Positions 1 through 5,108 of a stretch of 5,108 nucleotides of DNA are shown here, piece by piece (the stretch's first letter is position 1; every line of letters begins with the position of its first letter). Position numbers and translations under genes: made by a program. This DNA comes from JABDII01 sp041576235 (GTDB lineage Bacteria > Gemmatimonadota > Gemmatimonadetes > Gemmatimonadales > GWC2-71-9). The DNA is taken from assembly GCA_041576235.1 (NCBI GenBank), contig JBFGLJ010000182.1:1-5108 (forward strand), in the 5' to 3' direction. A model generated the notes under the pieces. The model searched no databases. It was not told where the DNA came from and saw nothing but the letters and a program-made list of their open reading frames with translations.

Positions 1-30
1 GCCACCGCCCCCGCCGTTCCTGGAGCCGGC

Positions 31-1146
31 ATGCAGCCCCCGTCCCTCACCCTCGGTCTCGAAGAGGAGTACCAGATCATCGATCCCGAGAGCCGGGAGC
101 TTCAGTCCTACATCACCGAGATCATGGAGGACGATCACACCACTATCGAGGAGATCAAGCCCGAACTCCATCAGTCCATTGTCGAAGTGGGTACCACGGT
201 CTGTCGCACTCCGGGCGAGCTGCGCAACGAGGTGGCCCGGCTTCACAAGACGGTCCGCGACCTCGTTGCCAAGAGCGGGCTCAGCATGGCCGCGGCGGGC
301 ACGCATCCCTTCTCCTCGTGGCTCAAGCAGGAGATCACACCGCTCGAGCGGTATCTCGGCGTGCGAGAGGATCTCCAGGAGCTCGCGCAGCAAAATCTGG
401 TGTTCGGGATGCACGTCCATGTCGGCATTGAAGACCGGGAATTCATGATCGACGCGCTCAATGTGGCGCGCTATTTCCTTCCGCACCTGTTGTGTCTCTC
501 GACCAGCTCGCCGTTTTGGATGGGCCGCCAGACCGGCCTCAAGTCCTATCGGACCGTGGTATGGAAACACTTCCCGCGGACCGGGGTGCCGCGGGTGCTG
601 ACCTCGTGGGGCGACTACACCAGCCTGATCGACACCATGGTTCGCGCGGGCTCGATTCAGGATGCCTCCAAGATTTGGTGGGACGTGCGTCCGCATTGGA
701 AGTACCCCACGCTCGAGTTCCGGGTCTGCGACATTTGCACCCGGCTGGATGAGGCCATCTGTATCGCGGCCCTTTTCCAGGCGATCGTTGCCAAGCTCTG
801 GAAGCTTCGGCGCGACAACCTTACCTTTCGGGTGTATCCATCCGACCTCATCGAAGAAAACAAGTGGCGCGCGGTGCGCTTCGGCTTGGACGGCGACTTG
901 ATCGACCTCGGCAAGGAACGCGAGGTCCCCGCGCGCGAACTCATACAAGAACTCATTGAGTGGTTCCTGGGCGACGTGGTCGACGAGCTCGGGAGCCGTG
1001 CCGAGGTCGAGTATGCCTTTCGGATTCTCGACCAGGGTACGAGTGCCGACCGCCAACTCGCCACCTACGACCGCACCGGCGACCTCAAGGCCGTGGTCGA
1101 TCAGCTGGTGCGGGAGACCGGCGAGGACGACGGAGCCGGCGGCTAG
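31..1146 (+). CDS. Carboxylate-amine ligase, YbdK / glutamate-cysteine ligase family 2
   Basis: Cytoplasmic ATP-dependent ligase expected to join a carboxylate (typically the glutamate gamma-carboxyl) to an amine. The E. coli relative YbdK has weak gamma-glutamylcysteine synthetase activity, and the true substrate of most members is unknown. The 371-aa length matches the family (about 370-390 aa). Visible family blocks are GLEEEYQIIDPE at residues 9-20 (acidic metal/ATP-binding strand), AAAGTHPFSSW at 87-97, GMHVHVG at 126-132, SPFWMGRQTGLKSYR at 160-174, KIWWDVRPH at 214-222, TLEFRVCD at 227-234, ENKWRAVRFGLDG at 276-288 and GTSADRQL at 336-343. No signal peptide or membrane segment is seen. 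The start at 31 agrees with the usual family N-terminus and has GGAG at 22-25, 5 bases upstream. The reading frame stays open through the left edge, so a longer N-terminus cannot be excluded. In many genomes this family sits next to ATP-grasp and amidotransferase genes, but none is visible here. Family assignment is secure; the substrate is not. Confidence 0.93.
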   Translation: MQPPSLTLGLEEEYQIIDPESRELQSYITEIMEDDHTTIEEIKPELHQSIVEVGTTVCRTPGELRNEVARLHKTVRDLVAKSGLSMAAAGTHPFSSWLKQEITPLERYLGVREDLQELAQQNLVFGMHVHVGIEDREFMIDALNVARYFLPHLLCLSTSSPFWMGRQTGLKSYRTVVWKHFPRTGVPRVLTSWGDYTSLIDTMVRAGSIQDASKIWWDVRPHWKYPTLEFRVCDICTRLDEAICIAALFQAIVAKLWKLRRDNLTFRVYPSDLIEENKWRAVRFGLDGDLIDLGKEREVPARELIQELIEWFLGDVVDELGSRAEVEYAFRILDQGTSADRQLATYDRTGDLKAVVDQLVRETGEDDGAGG

Positions 1147-1279
1147 CACCGCCGACGGCGGCACCCAGAGACTGGATTTCCATTCCGAACTTCGGACACC
1201 ACCGGGGCGCCGGCCACTGTTCTCGCGCCCCAACGCACAACGAATCCATCCGTTGCCGCGTGTGTCCCCCCTGGGAGTG

Positions 1280-1296
1280 CTGGTACCCACCTTGCG
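1280..1296 (+). promoter_or_regulatory. Possible sigma-54 (-24/-12) promoter for the TM-repeat channel gene
   Basis: Within the 208-base gap between the ligase and the channel gene, CTGGTACC (1280-1287), four bases, then TTGC (1292-1295) reproduces the sigma-54 layout. The invariant GG (1282-1283) and GC (1294-1295) are exactly 10 bases apart. The -24 box deviates from TGGCACG at two positions, and the base after TTGC is G instead of A/T. A start would fall near 1307, about 48 bases before the ATG at 1355. The first seven bases after T1281 also form an imperfect inverted repeat with 1306-1312. No sigma-70 promoter stands out in the gap. This is a pattern match only. Confidence 0.28.
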
Positions 1297-1354
1297 CATT
1301 GGCACGGGTGCCCGGCCCCCGGCGATACCTCGCTCGTCACAGAAGGAGACAGTG

Positions 1355-2842
1355 ATGCAAGAGACCTTCCGTAGTCTCGCGAATCAAATCGCCGACTACG
1401 CGCCAAGCGTTCTGGGTGCGCTCGTCATCCTGGTTATCGGGTGGCTCGCAGCGCTCGGGATAGCCGCGTTGGTGCGAGCCGCGATCAACCGCACCCCGCT
1501 CGGCGACGCGTTGGCCCGTTTGGTGAGAGCCGACGAGACCGCAAAGCGCCCACCCATCGGGAATTGGGTCGCGCGAGCCGTGTTCTACCTGTTGATGGTC
1601 TTCGTGGTCGTGGCCGCCTTCCAGGCGCTCCGGATCACGGCGGTGGTCGACCCACTCAACCTCATGCTCCAGCAGTTCACCGGGTTCCTCCCCAACCTCT
1701 TGGGCGCGGCCATCCTGTTCCTGGTGGCGTGGGCCATCGGCGCCATTCTGCGGACGCTGGTGGTGAAGGGGCTCTCGAGCACGTCGTTGGACGAGCGCTT
1801 CGCCGAAGGGGCGGGGGTGGAACCGAAGCGCCCACTCAGCCGGTCCCTGGGCGACGTCGTGTTCTTCCTGCCTATCCTGCTCTTCCTCCCGGCGGTGCTC
1901 GGCGTCTTGGGCATGCACGGGCTGCTCGAGCCCGTGCAGGTGATGTTCGACAAGATGCTGGGCATGGTCCCGAACTTCGCCATCGCCGGATTCATCGTGT
2001 TCATCGGGTGGTTCGTCGCGCGGATCCTCCGCCAGATCGTGACCTCGCTGGCGGCCGCGGGGGGACTCGACAACCTGGGCGAGAAAGTCGGCATGGGCGC
2101 CGAGGCCGGACGGAACAGCCTCTCTTCAGTCGTCGGTCTCATCGTGTATGCACTGATACTCATCCCTACAGCCATCGCCGCCCTCGATGCGCTCGAGATG
2201 GAAAGCCTGACCCAACCCGCGGCTCAGATGTTGGAGTCCTTGCTGACGTCGGTCCCGCTCATCTTCGGGGCGGCGGTGATCCTCGGCATTTCCTACATGA
2301 TCGGCAAGCTGGTGTCCGGTTTGGTGGCGTCGTTGCTGTCGGGCGCCGGGTTCGATCGCATCTTCGAGAAGCTCGGGCTCAAGCTGGATGCGGGTCCGGA
2401 CGGGCGGAGCCCCTCCCACGTGGCCGGCTACTTGGTCCTGGTTGGCATCCTCTTGCTGGCGGCGATCGAGGCAGCCCAGCTGCTCGGCTTCCAGACCCTC
2501 TCGCTCCTGGTCACCGAGTTCTTCACGTTCGTCAATCGCCTGCTTCTCGGGCTCGTGATCTTCGGCGTGGGGCTCTACCTCGGTAACCTGGCCTACCGCG
2601 CCATTCCGCGCGGCGAGGGGGGATGGGGGAGCCTCTACGCCAACGCGGCCCGGGCCGCCATCGTCGCCCTCGCCACCGCCATGGGGCTCCAACAGATGGC
2701 CGTGGGCGAGCAGATCGTGATGATCGCGTTCGGCGTGGTCCTTGGATCGTTCGCCATCGCGACAGCCCTCGCGTTTGGACTGGGCGGACGAGAACCCGCC
2801 CGTAAGATGTTGGACGAGTGGATCGCCAAACGCCGCGGGTGA
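1355..2842 (+). CDS. CmpX-like mechanosensitive-channel-related protein with tandem TM-helix repeats
   Basis: Integral inner-membrane protein of 495 aa, related to the conserved TM-helix repeat family that includes Pseudomonas CmpX and is usually annotated as mechanosensitive ion channel. About 11 hydrophobic segments are visible, near residues 16-42, 71-92, 113-138, 166-190, 206-232, 256-280, 300-328, 354-378, 391-415, 427-447 and 452-476. The sequence is an internal tandem repeat. Units begin at P17, P113, P206, P301 and N394, and the first four follow a pattern of Pro, a Gly-rich helix, Arg/Lys, then a Leu/Phe-Asp-containing amphipathic loop (SLDERF, GLDNLGEKVG, GFDRIFEKLG). The C-terminus FGLGGREPARKMLDEW (474-489) is typical of CmpX-like proteins. 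No MscS-type soluble beta domain follows, so true channel activity is uncertain; a role in envelope stress or osmotic response is inferred from the family. The start at 1355 is chosen for AAGGAG at 1343-1348, 6 bases upstream. The same frame is open back to 956, but that stretch overlaps the ligase and is not membrane-like. An overlapping GTG at 1352 is a less likely start. Confidence 0.88.
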   Translation: MQETFRSLANQIADYAPSVLGALVILVIGWLAALGIAALVRAAINRTPLGDALARLVRADETAKRPPIGNWVARAVFYLLMVFVVVAAFQALRITAVVDPLNLMLQQFTGFLPNLLGAAILFLVAWAIGAILRTLVVKGLSSTSLDERFAEGAGVEPKRPLSRSLGDVVFFLPILLFLPAVLGVLGMHGLLEPVQVMFDKMLGMVPNFAIAGFIVFIGWFVARILRQIVTSLAAAGGLDNLGEKVGMGAEAGRNSLSSVVGLIVYALILIPTAIAALDALEMESLTQPAAQMLESLLTSVPLIFGAAVILGISYMIGKLVSGLVASLLSGAGFDRIFEKLGLKLDAGPDGRSPSHVAGYLVLVGILLLAAIEAAQLLGFQTLSLLVTEFFTFVNRLLLGLVIFGVGLYLGNLAYRAIPRGEGGWGSLYANAARAAIVALATAMGLQQMAVGEQIVMIAFGVVLGSFAIATALAFGLGGREPARKMLDEWIAKRRG

Positions 2843-2876
2843 GCGACGGAGTAGGGAGCGTGGATGGGAGGTGGGT

Positions 2877-2915
2877 GCCAAAGCCCCCGGTGCCACAGGC
2901 GCCGGGGGCTTTGGC
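2877..2915. terminator. Bidirectional hairpin terminator between convergent genes
   Basis: Left arm 2877-2894 and right arm 2898-2915 form an 18-bp stem with a 3-base loop (ACA) and a single mismatch that can be a G-U pair. The arms carry AAAGCCCCCGG and CCGGGGGCTTT, a common terminator layout. The hairpin begins 35 bases after the channel gene stop (2842) and lies 22 bases past the barrel gene stop (2937) on the other strand, so it can serve both. Neither side has a real T-tract; only the A3/T3 at the stem provides weak pairing. Confidence 0.82.
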
Positions 2916-2936
2916 GTTGCGATCCGCTCGTGAGAG

Positions 2937-3515
2937 CTAGAAGCGGACCGCCACGCCAACCGTGAAGGGCCAGACCCAGGCATTGCTGGTGCCGATCTCG
3001 GCCTCGTCACTGAAGGCGATGTCGCCTTGGGGACTCAGGAAGAGATTGATCTTCTCCGAGACATCGTAGCCGATCTTGGCGCCGACGTTGATCGCCGGAT
3101 AGGTGAACGACCCCGAGACACCGTCGACCTTGAAGGTCATCGCACCGACGCCGGCGTTGATCCGGAAGCTCCAGCGGGTGCGCTCACGATCGATCAACTC
3201 GTACGCCACCTTGGCGATGTAGTGATAGACGTCCACGTCCGGGCCGCTGCCGCCCGTCGGCAAGTCGGCGCCAGAGTGGAACCCGAAGTCGGCGTCCGCC
3301 ATGATGCTCAGGCGGTTCGCCACCGGGAACTCGATACCCACGCCAAAACTCGGGCCGGGATCGGCGACGTCGGCGATGTCGAAGGTCGGCACGTTCACAC
3401 CACCGCGAACCTCAACCGACACCTTCGGCCGATCCGGCCCCTGTGCCAGGACCAGACCCGGCAGGATCAGCGCGGTGCACGCGACTGGTACGAGGCGGCT
3501 CAAGAGACGAGACAT
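2937..3515 (-). CDS. Small outer-membrane beta-barrel protein (OmpX/OmpW/OmpA-like size), unknown ligand
   Basis: Exported protein of 192 aa from the chosen start. Residues 1-24 are a Sec signal peptide: MSRLLSR, a hydrophobic core, then LVLA before Q25 as probable signal peptidase I site. The mature part alternates polar and hydrophobic residues in about eight strands: near 31-43, 56-65, 69-80, 95-108, 114-130, 138-151, 155-168 and 180-192. Turns are Gly/Asp-rich. The last residue is Phe in VGVAVRF, the classic BAM-recognition ending. This indicates a single eight-stranded barrel of about 168 residues in the outer membrane, without an OmpA peptidoglycan-binding domain. The start at 3515 is preferred because GAGGA lies 8 bases upstream; an in-frame ATG at 3530 would add five residues but has no ribosome-binding site. 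It is the second gene of an operon with the fasciclin gene, 36 bases downstream of that gene's stop. I do not recognise a specific family, and function beyond membrane barrel is unknown. Confidence 0.8.
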   Translation of the reverse strand: MSRLLSRLVPVACTALILPGLVLAQGPDRPKVSVEVRGGVNVPTFDIADVADPGPSFGVGIEFPVANRLSIMADADFGFHSGADLPTGGSGPDVDVYHYIAKVAYELIDRERTRWSFRINAGVGAMTFKVDGVSGSFTYPAINVGAKIGYDVSEKINLFLSPQGDIAFSDEAEIGTSNAWVWPFTVGVAVRF

Positions 3516-3523
3516 GGAAAGAG

Positions 3524-3528
3524 TCCTC
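3524..3528 (-). promoter_or_regulatory. Ribosome-binding site that decides the barrel gene start
   Basis: GAGGA on the minus strand is 8 bases before the ATG at 3515 and overlaps the alternative ATG at 3530. An initiation at 3530 would bury this site in the ribosome and has only pyrimidine-rich, non-complementary sequence upstream. The signal peptide is complete from either ATG. Confidence 0.6.
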
Positions 3529-3551
3529 ATTGAGTTGAAGGTCGGTGTGTC

Positions 3552-4049
3552 TTACTTCTTGGGCAGGATGACCGTGTCGATGACGTGAATGACACCATTC
3601 GACGCTTTGATGTCCGTCTCGATCACCGTGGCGTCATTCACCATGACCATGCCATCCTTCACCTTGATCATCACATCTTGGCCGTTCACCGTGGTCGCCT
3701 TGTCCAGCCCAACGACCTGCTCGGCCATCACCTTGCCAGGGATGACATGATACGTGAGGATGGCGGTGAGCTTCTCCTTGTCTTTGAGGAGGGCGCTCAG
3801 GGTGCCGTGCGGCAGCTTCGAAAATGCCTCGTCCGTCGGGGCGAGGACGGTGAATGGGCCGTCACCCTTCAGGGTCTCGATCAAGCCGGCCTCGGTCAGC
3901 GCCTTGGCGAGCGTGTTGAACGAGCCGGCGGCGACGGCCACGTCGACGATGTCCTTCGCCGGGGCATCCGCGTAGCGCTCTTGGGCCTGGGCCGAACCGG
4001 CCATGAAGATGGCGCCGAGAGCCAACGTCGTGAGCGTGCGAGCAGACAT
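3552..4049 (-). CDS. Secreted fasciclin (FAS1) domain protein
   Basis: Protein of 165 aa with one FAS1 domain, an extracytoplasmic fold used in cell adhesion and matrix or surface association. Residues 1-22 are a signal peptide (MSARTLTTLALGAIFMAG, cleavage likely after SAQA, before QE). The FAS1 domain fills about residues 31-163. The first conserved block is FTVLAPTDEAFSKLP (66-80), followed by YHVIPGKV (100-107), the strand VNGQDVMIKV (121-130), and the second block NGVIHVIDTVILP (151-163). Length is typical for one-domain bacterial FAS1 proteins. There is no lipobox, sortase motif or membrane anchor, so it is probably periplasmic or released. The start at 4049 is fixed by AAGGAG at 4062-4057, 7 bases upstream; the frame extends to 4115, but those residues would place the signal peptide internally. 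It is the first gene of the operon with the barrel gene, and its promoter is deduced at 4169-4140. The specific partner or ligand is not deducible. Confidence 0.94.
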   Translation of the reverse strand: MSARTLTTLALGAIFMAGSAQAQERYADAPAKDIVDVAVAAGSFNTLAKALTEAGLIETLKGDGPFTVLAPTDEAFSKLPHGTLSALLKDKEKLTAILTYHVIPGKVMAEQVVGLDKATTVNGQDVMIKVKDGMVMVNDATVIETDIKASNGVIHVIDTVILPKK

Positions 4050-4131
4050 GGGTGAACTCCTTCGTGAAGTGAACAGGGGGGCTGCTTGGGTCACGCGGCT
4101 GGGGCCACACTCCATGGCGTTGTCCAGCCTG

Positions 4132-4140
4132 TGTCAAACA
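4132..4140 (+). promoter_or_regulatory. Possible extra operator half-site at the FAS1 transcription start
   Basis: TGTCAAACA repeats the first six bases of the left operator arm (4164-4173) in the same orientation, 32 bases away, about three helical turns. It covers the deduced start of the FAS1 operon transcript. A weaker copy, TGTCCAG, lies at 4121-4127, 11 bases further. A six-base match is weak evidence on its own, but the position fits an array of regulator sites. Confidence 0.25.
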
Positions 4141-4169
4141 ATATAGCGGTCTTATGAGCTCTATGTCAA
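4140..4169 (-). promoter_or_regulatory. Sigma-70 promoter of the FAS1/barrel operon
   Basis: Read on the minus strand: TTGACA at 4169-4164, an 18-base spacer, then TATATT at 4145-4140. This is six of six in the -35 box and five of six in the -10 box. Transcription would start near 4133, giving a leader of about 84 bases before the ATG at 4049. The -35 box lies inside the left arm of the inverted repeat, so a protein bound there should compete with RNA polymerase. Confidence 0.62.
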
Positions 4170-4196
4170 GGTATTATCCAACTAATTACCTTGACA
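4164..4196. promoter_or_regulatory. Perfect 10-bp inverted repeat, candidate regulator operator
   Basis: TGTCAAGGTA (4164-4173) and TACCTTGACA (4187-4196) are exact reverse complements separated by 13 AT-rich bases. Each arm contains the -35 box of one of the two divergent promoters. The position between a MerR-type regulator gene and its divergent neighbour makes it the natural binding site of that regulator. The protein-DNA pairing is inferred. A hairpin role is unlikely, because the repeat lies upstream of both deduced transcription starts. Confidence 0.68.
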
Positions 4197-4219
4197 GGAC
4201 TTGGACGGTCGCTTATCTT
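4191..4219 (+). promoter_or_regulatory. Sigma-70 promoter of the MerR/B12 regulator gene
   Basis: TTGACA (4191-4196), a 17-base spacer, then TATCTT (4214-4219): six of six in the -35 box and four of six in the -10 box. The expected start is at about 4225-4228, at the ATG (4227), so the transcript would have no leader. The -35 box is in the right arm of the inverted repeat, which implies autoregulation. Confidence 0.58.
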
Positions 4220-4226
4220 CTCCGCC

Positions 4227-5108
4227 ATGTCCAAGCAACCCGAGATTCCGCGCCATCCGATTCGGGTCGTGGCCCTCAGGACCGGGCTCACGCCGGATAT
4301 CCTGCGCGCGTGGGAGAGGCGGTACCAGGTGGTGGCCCCCAGCCGGTCAAACGGCGGGCAGCGGCTCTATTCCGACCGGGATATCGAGCGATTGGCACTC
4401 CTCAGGCAGGCCACCCTGGGCGGCCGCAGCATCGGCCAGGTGGCGTCCCTCAGCAAGGCCAAACTCACGGCCTTGGTCGAAGGTGACGCCGAGGCCAGAA
4501 CGACACTCGACGCCTCCCCCTCGAGGGCCGGCGAACAACACGCCGCGGGGTACCGCGACCGAGCCATGGCCGCGGTCGAAGCGATTGACACCGAGGACTT
4601 GCACGCGATCCTGAGGGAAGCCGTCATCTCGCTGGGACCGGCACAAGCGATGGAAAGCGTGCTGACCCCGCTCCTCCGAGATCTTGGGGACCGGTGGCAC
4701 GCCGGCACCCTGAGCCCGGCGCACGAGCACGCCGCGTCGGCAGTCGTGCGCCGAATCCTCGGCTGGCTGGGAGACGAGTACCAGCCCGCCGACGACGCGC
4801 CACATCTGGTAGCCGCCACACCGGCGGGCGACCGGCATGAGTTCGGCGCCATGCTGGTGGCCGCCACCGCCGCAACCGAGGGGTGGACCGTGACCTACTT
4901 GGGAGCGGACCTCCCTCCGGCCGATGTGGTGCGGACGGCGCGAACGAAAGGCTCCGATGTCGTGGCCATGAGTTCCGTCATGCCGATGGACGGCGTCCTG
5001 GAACAACTCAGGGCGATTCGCGGAGGGCTCGCGGACGGGACCCGACTCCTCGTTGGCGGCGCCGGGCTGGCCGGACAAGAGCGAGCCCTGGCCCTGGCAG
5101 GCATCACC
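4227..5108 (+). CDS. MerR-family regulator with cobalamin-binding domain, CarH/LitR-like (3' end cut by window)
   Basis: Partial gene, 294 codons with no stop before the right edge. Residues 10-75 form a MerR-type winged helix: IRVVALRTGLTPDILRAWER (12-31), then RRYQVVAPSRSNGGQRLYS (31-49) as the wing. Residues about 105-182 are the four-helix B12-binding cap with W157, H158, E167 and H168, giving the W-x9-EH signature. From about 193 the Rossmann-type B12 domain begins, with DRHEFG at 202-207 (H204 the expected lower cobalt ligand), SSVMPMDG at 249-256 and VGGAGL at 276-281. In Thermus CarH the cap W-x9-EH contacts adenosylcobalamin, the His after the Trp ligates cobalt after light, and the dark tetramer represses DNA. 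By analogy this is a light or B12-responsive repressor. CarH is about 285-310 aa, so probably only a short C-terminal piece is missing. No Shine-Dalgarno precedes the ATG, and no other start codon is in frame downstream of the promoter. Light response is inferred; some B12 MerR proteins do not sense light. Confidence 0.92.
   Translation, partial: MSKQPEIPRHPIRVVALRTGLTPDILRAWERRYQVVAPSRSNGGQRLYSDRDIERLALLRQATLGGRSIGQVASLSKAKLTALVEGDAEARTTLDASPSRAGEQHAAGYRDRAMAAVEAIDTEDLHAILREAVISLGPAQAMESVLTPLLRDLGDRWHAGTLSPAHEHAASAVVRRILGWLGDEYQPADDAPHLVAATPAGDRHEFGAMLVAATAATEGWTVTYLGADLPPADVVRTARTKGSDVVAMSSVMPMDGVLEQLRAIRGGLADGTRLLVGGAGLAGQERALALAGIT

Noticed and set aside
1149..1161. Short hairpin CCGCC-GAC-GGCGG right after the ligase stop, as a terminator
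   Set aside because: Only a 5-bp stem, no T-tract, and such GC words are frequent in this sequence.
1301..1312. GGCAC-GG-GTGCC palindrome near the channel gene as an operator
   Set aside because: Two-base centre and GC-only context; no second copy found and no regulator linked to it.
956..1354. Upstream extension of the channel gene frame
   Set aside because: Would overlap 191 bases of the ligase gene with Ser/Arg/Pro-rich non-membrane sequence; the ATG at 1355 has AAGGAG at correct spacing and starts a membrane-type N-terminus.
1441..2586. Long plus-strand open frame (381 codons) inside the channel gene
   Set aside because: Arg/Gly/Pro-rich translation without any domain, overlapped by a clear membrane protein with a good ribosome site; a by-product of high GC.
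2126..3010. Minus-strand open frame of 294 codons spanning the channel gene end and terminator
   Set aside because: Low-complexity His/Asp/Glu/Arg-rich translation, crosses the terminator hairpin and the start of the barrel gene's 3' end, no ribosome site or family motif.
4347..5078. Minus-strand open frame of 243 codons opposite the regulator gene
   Set aside because: Overlapped entirely by a recognisable MerR/B12 protein on the plus strand; translation has no coherent domain.
1..5108. tRNA, rRNA, CRISPR array, insertion sequence or attachment site
   Set aside because: No cloverleaf, repeat-spacer pattern, transposase or terminal inverted repeats seen; composition is uniform apart from the AT-richer promoter region at 4130-4220.

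Overview
The window is GC-rich bacterial DNA with tight gene packing, canonical AAGGAG ribosome-binding sites and two Sec-exported envelope proteins, one of them a small outer-membrane barrel. This means a diderm bacterium. The mix of a YbdK-type carboxylate-amine ligase, a CmpX-like TM-helix-repeat protein, a one-domain FAS1 protein and a CarH/LitR-type regulator would suit Gemmatimonadota or a similar GC-rich phylum. That placement is an impression from gene content, not a demonstrated one.

Layout: (1) 31-1146 (+), carboxylate-amine ligase of the glutamate-cysteine ligase 2 family. (2) 1147-1354, a 208-base gap with one possible sigma-54 type promoter. (3) 1355-2842 (+), a CmpX/MscS-related membrane protein built from five tandem TM-helix units and lacking a recognisable MscS beta domain. 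(4) 2877-2915, a strong 18-bp hairpin shared as terminator by convergent genes. (5) 4049-2937 (-), a two-gene operon: a secreted fasciclin (FAS1) protein followed by a small beta-barrel outer-membrane protein. (6) 4050-4226, a compact AT-richer divergent control region. (7) 4227 to the right edge (+), a MerR-family regulator with a C-terminal cobalamin-binding domain, cut off by the window end; it is open from 4227 to 5108 with no stop.

The most interesting part is 4130-5108. The regulator carries the residues associated with B12-based photoreceptors: a Trp-His pair, the W-x9-EH signature and a D-x-H-x2-G cobalamin ligand motif. It is transcribed divergently from the FAS1/barrel operon. The two deduced sigma-70 promoters point away from each other, and both TTGACA -35 boxes sit inside the arms of one perfect 10-bp inverted repeat. 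The +1 of the regulator promoter falls at its start codon, so its mRNA is probably leaderless. The simplest reading is that the regulator represses itself and the FAS1/barrel operon from this shared operator, releasing both on illumination or on loss of adenosylcobalamin. The left-hand genes look like ordinary housekeeping or stress genes and show no evident link to this module.
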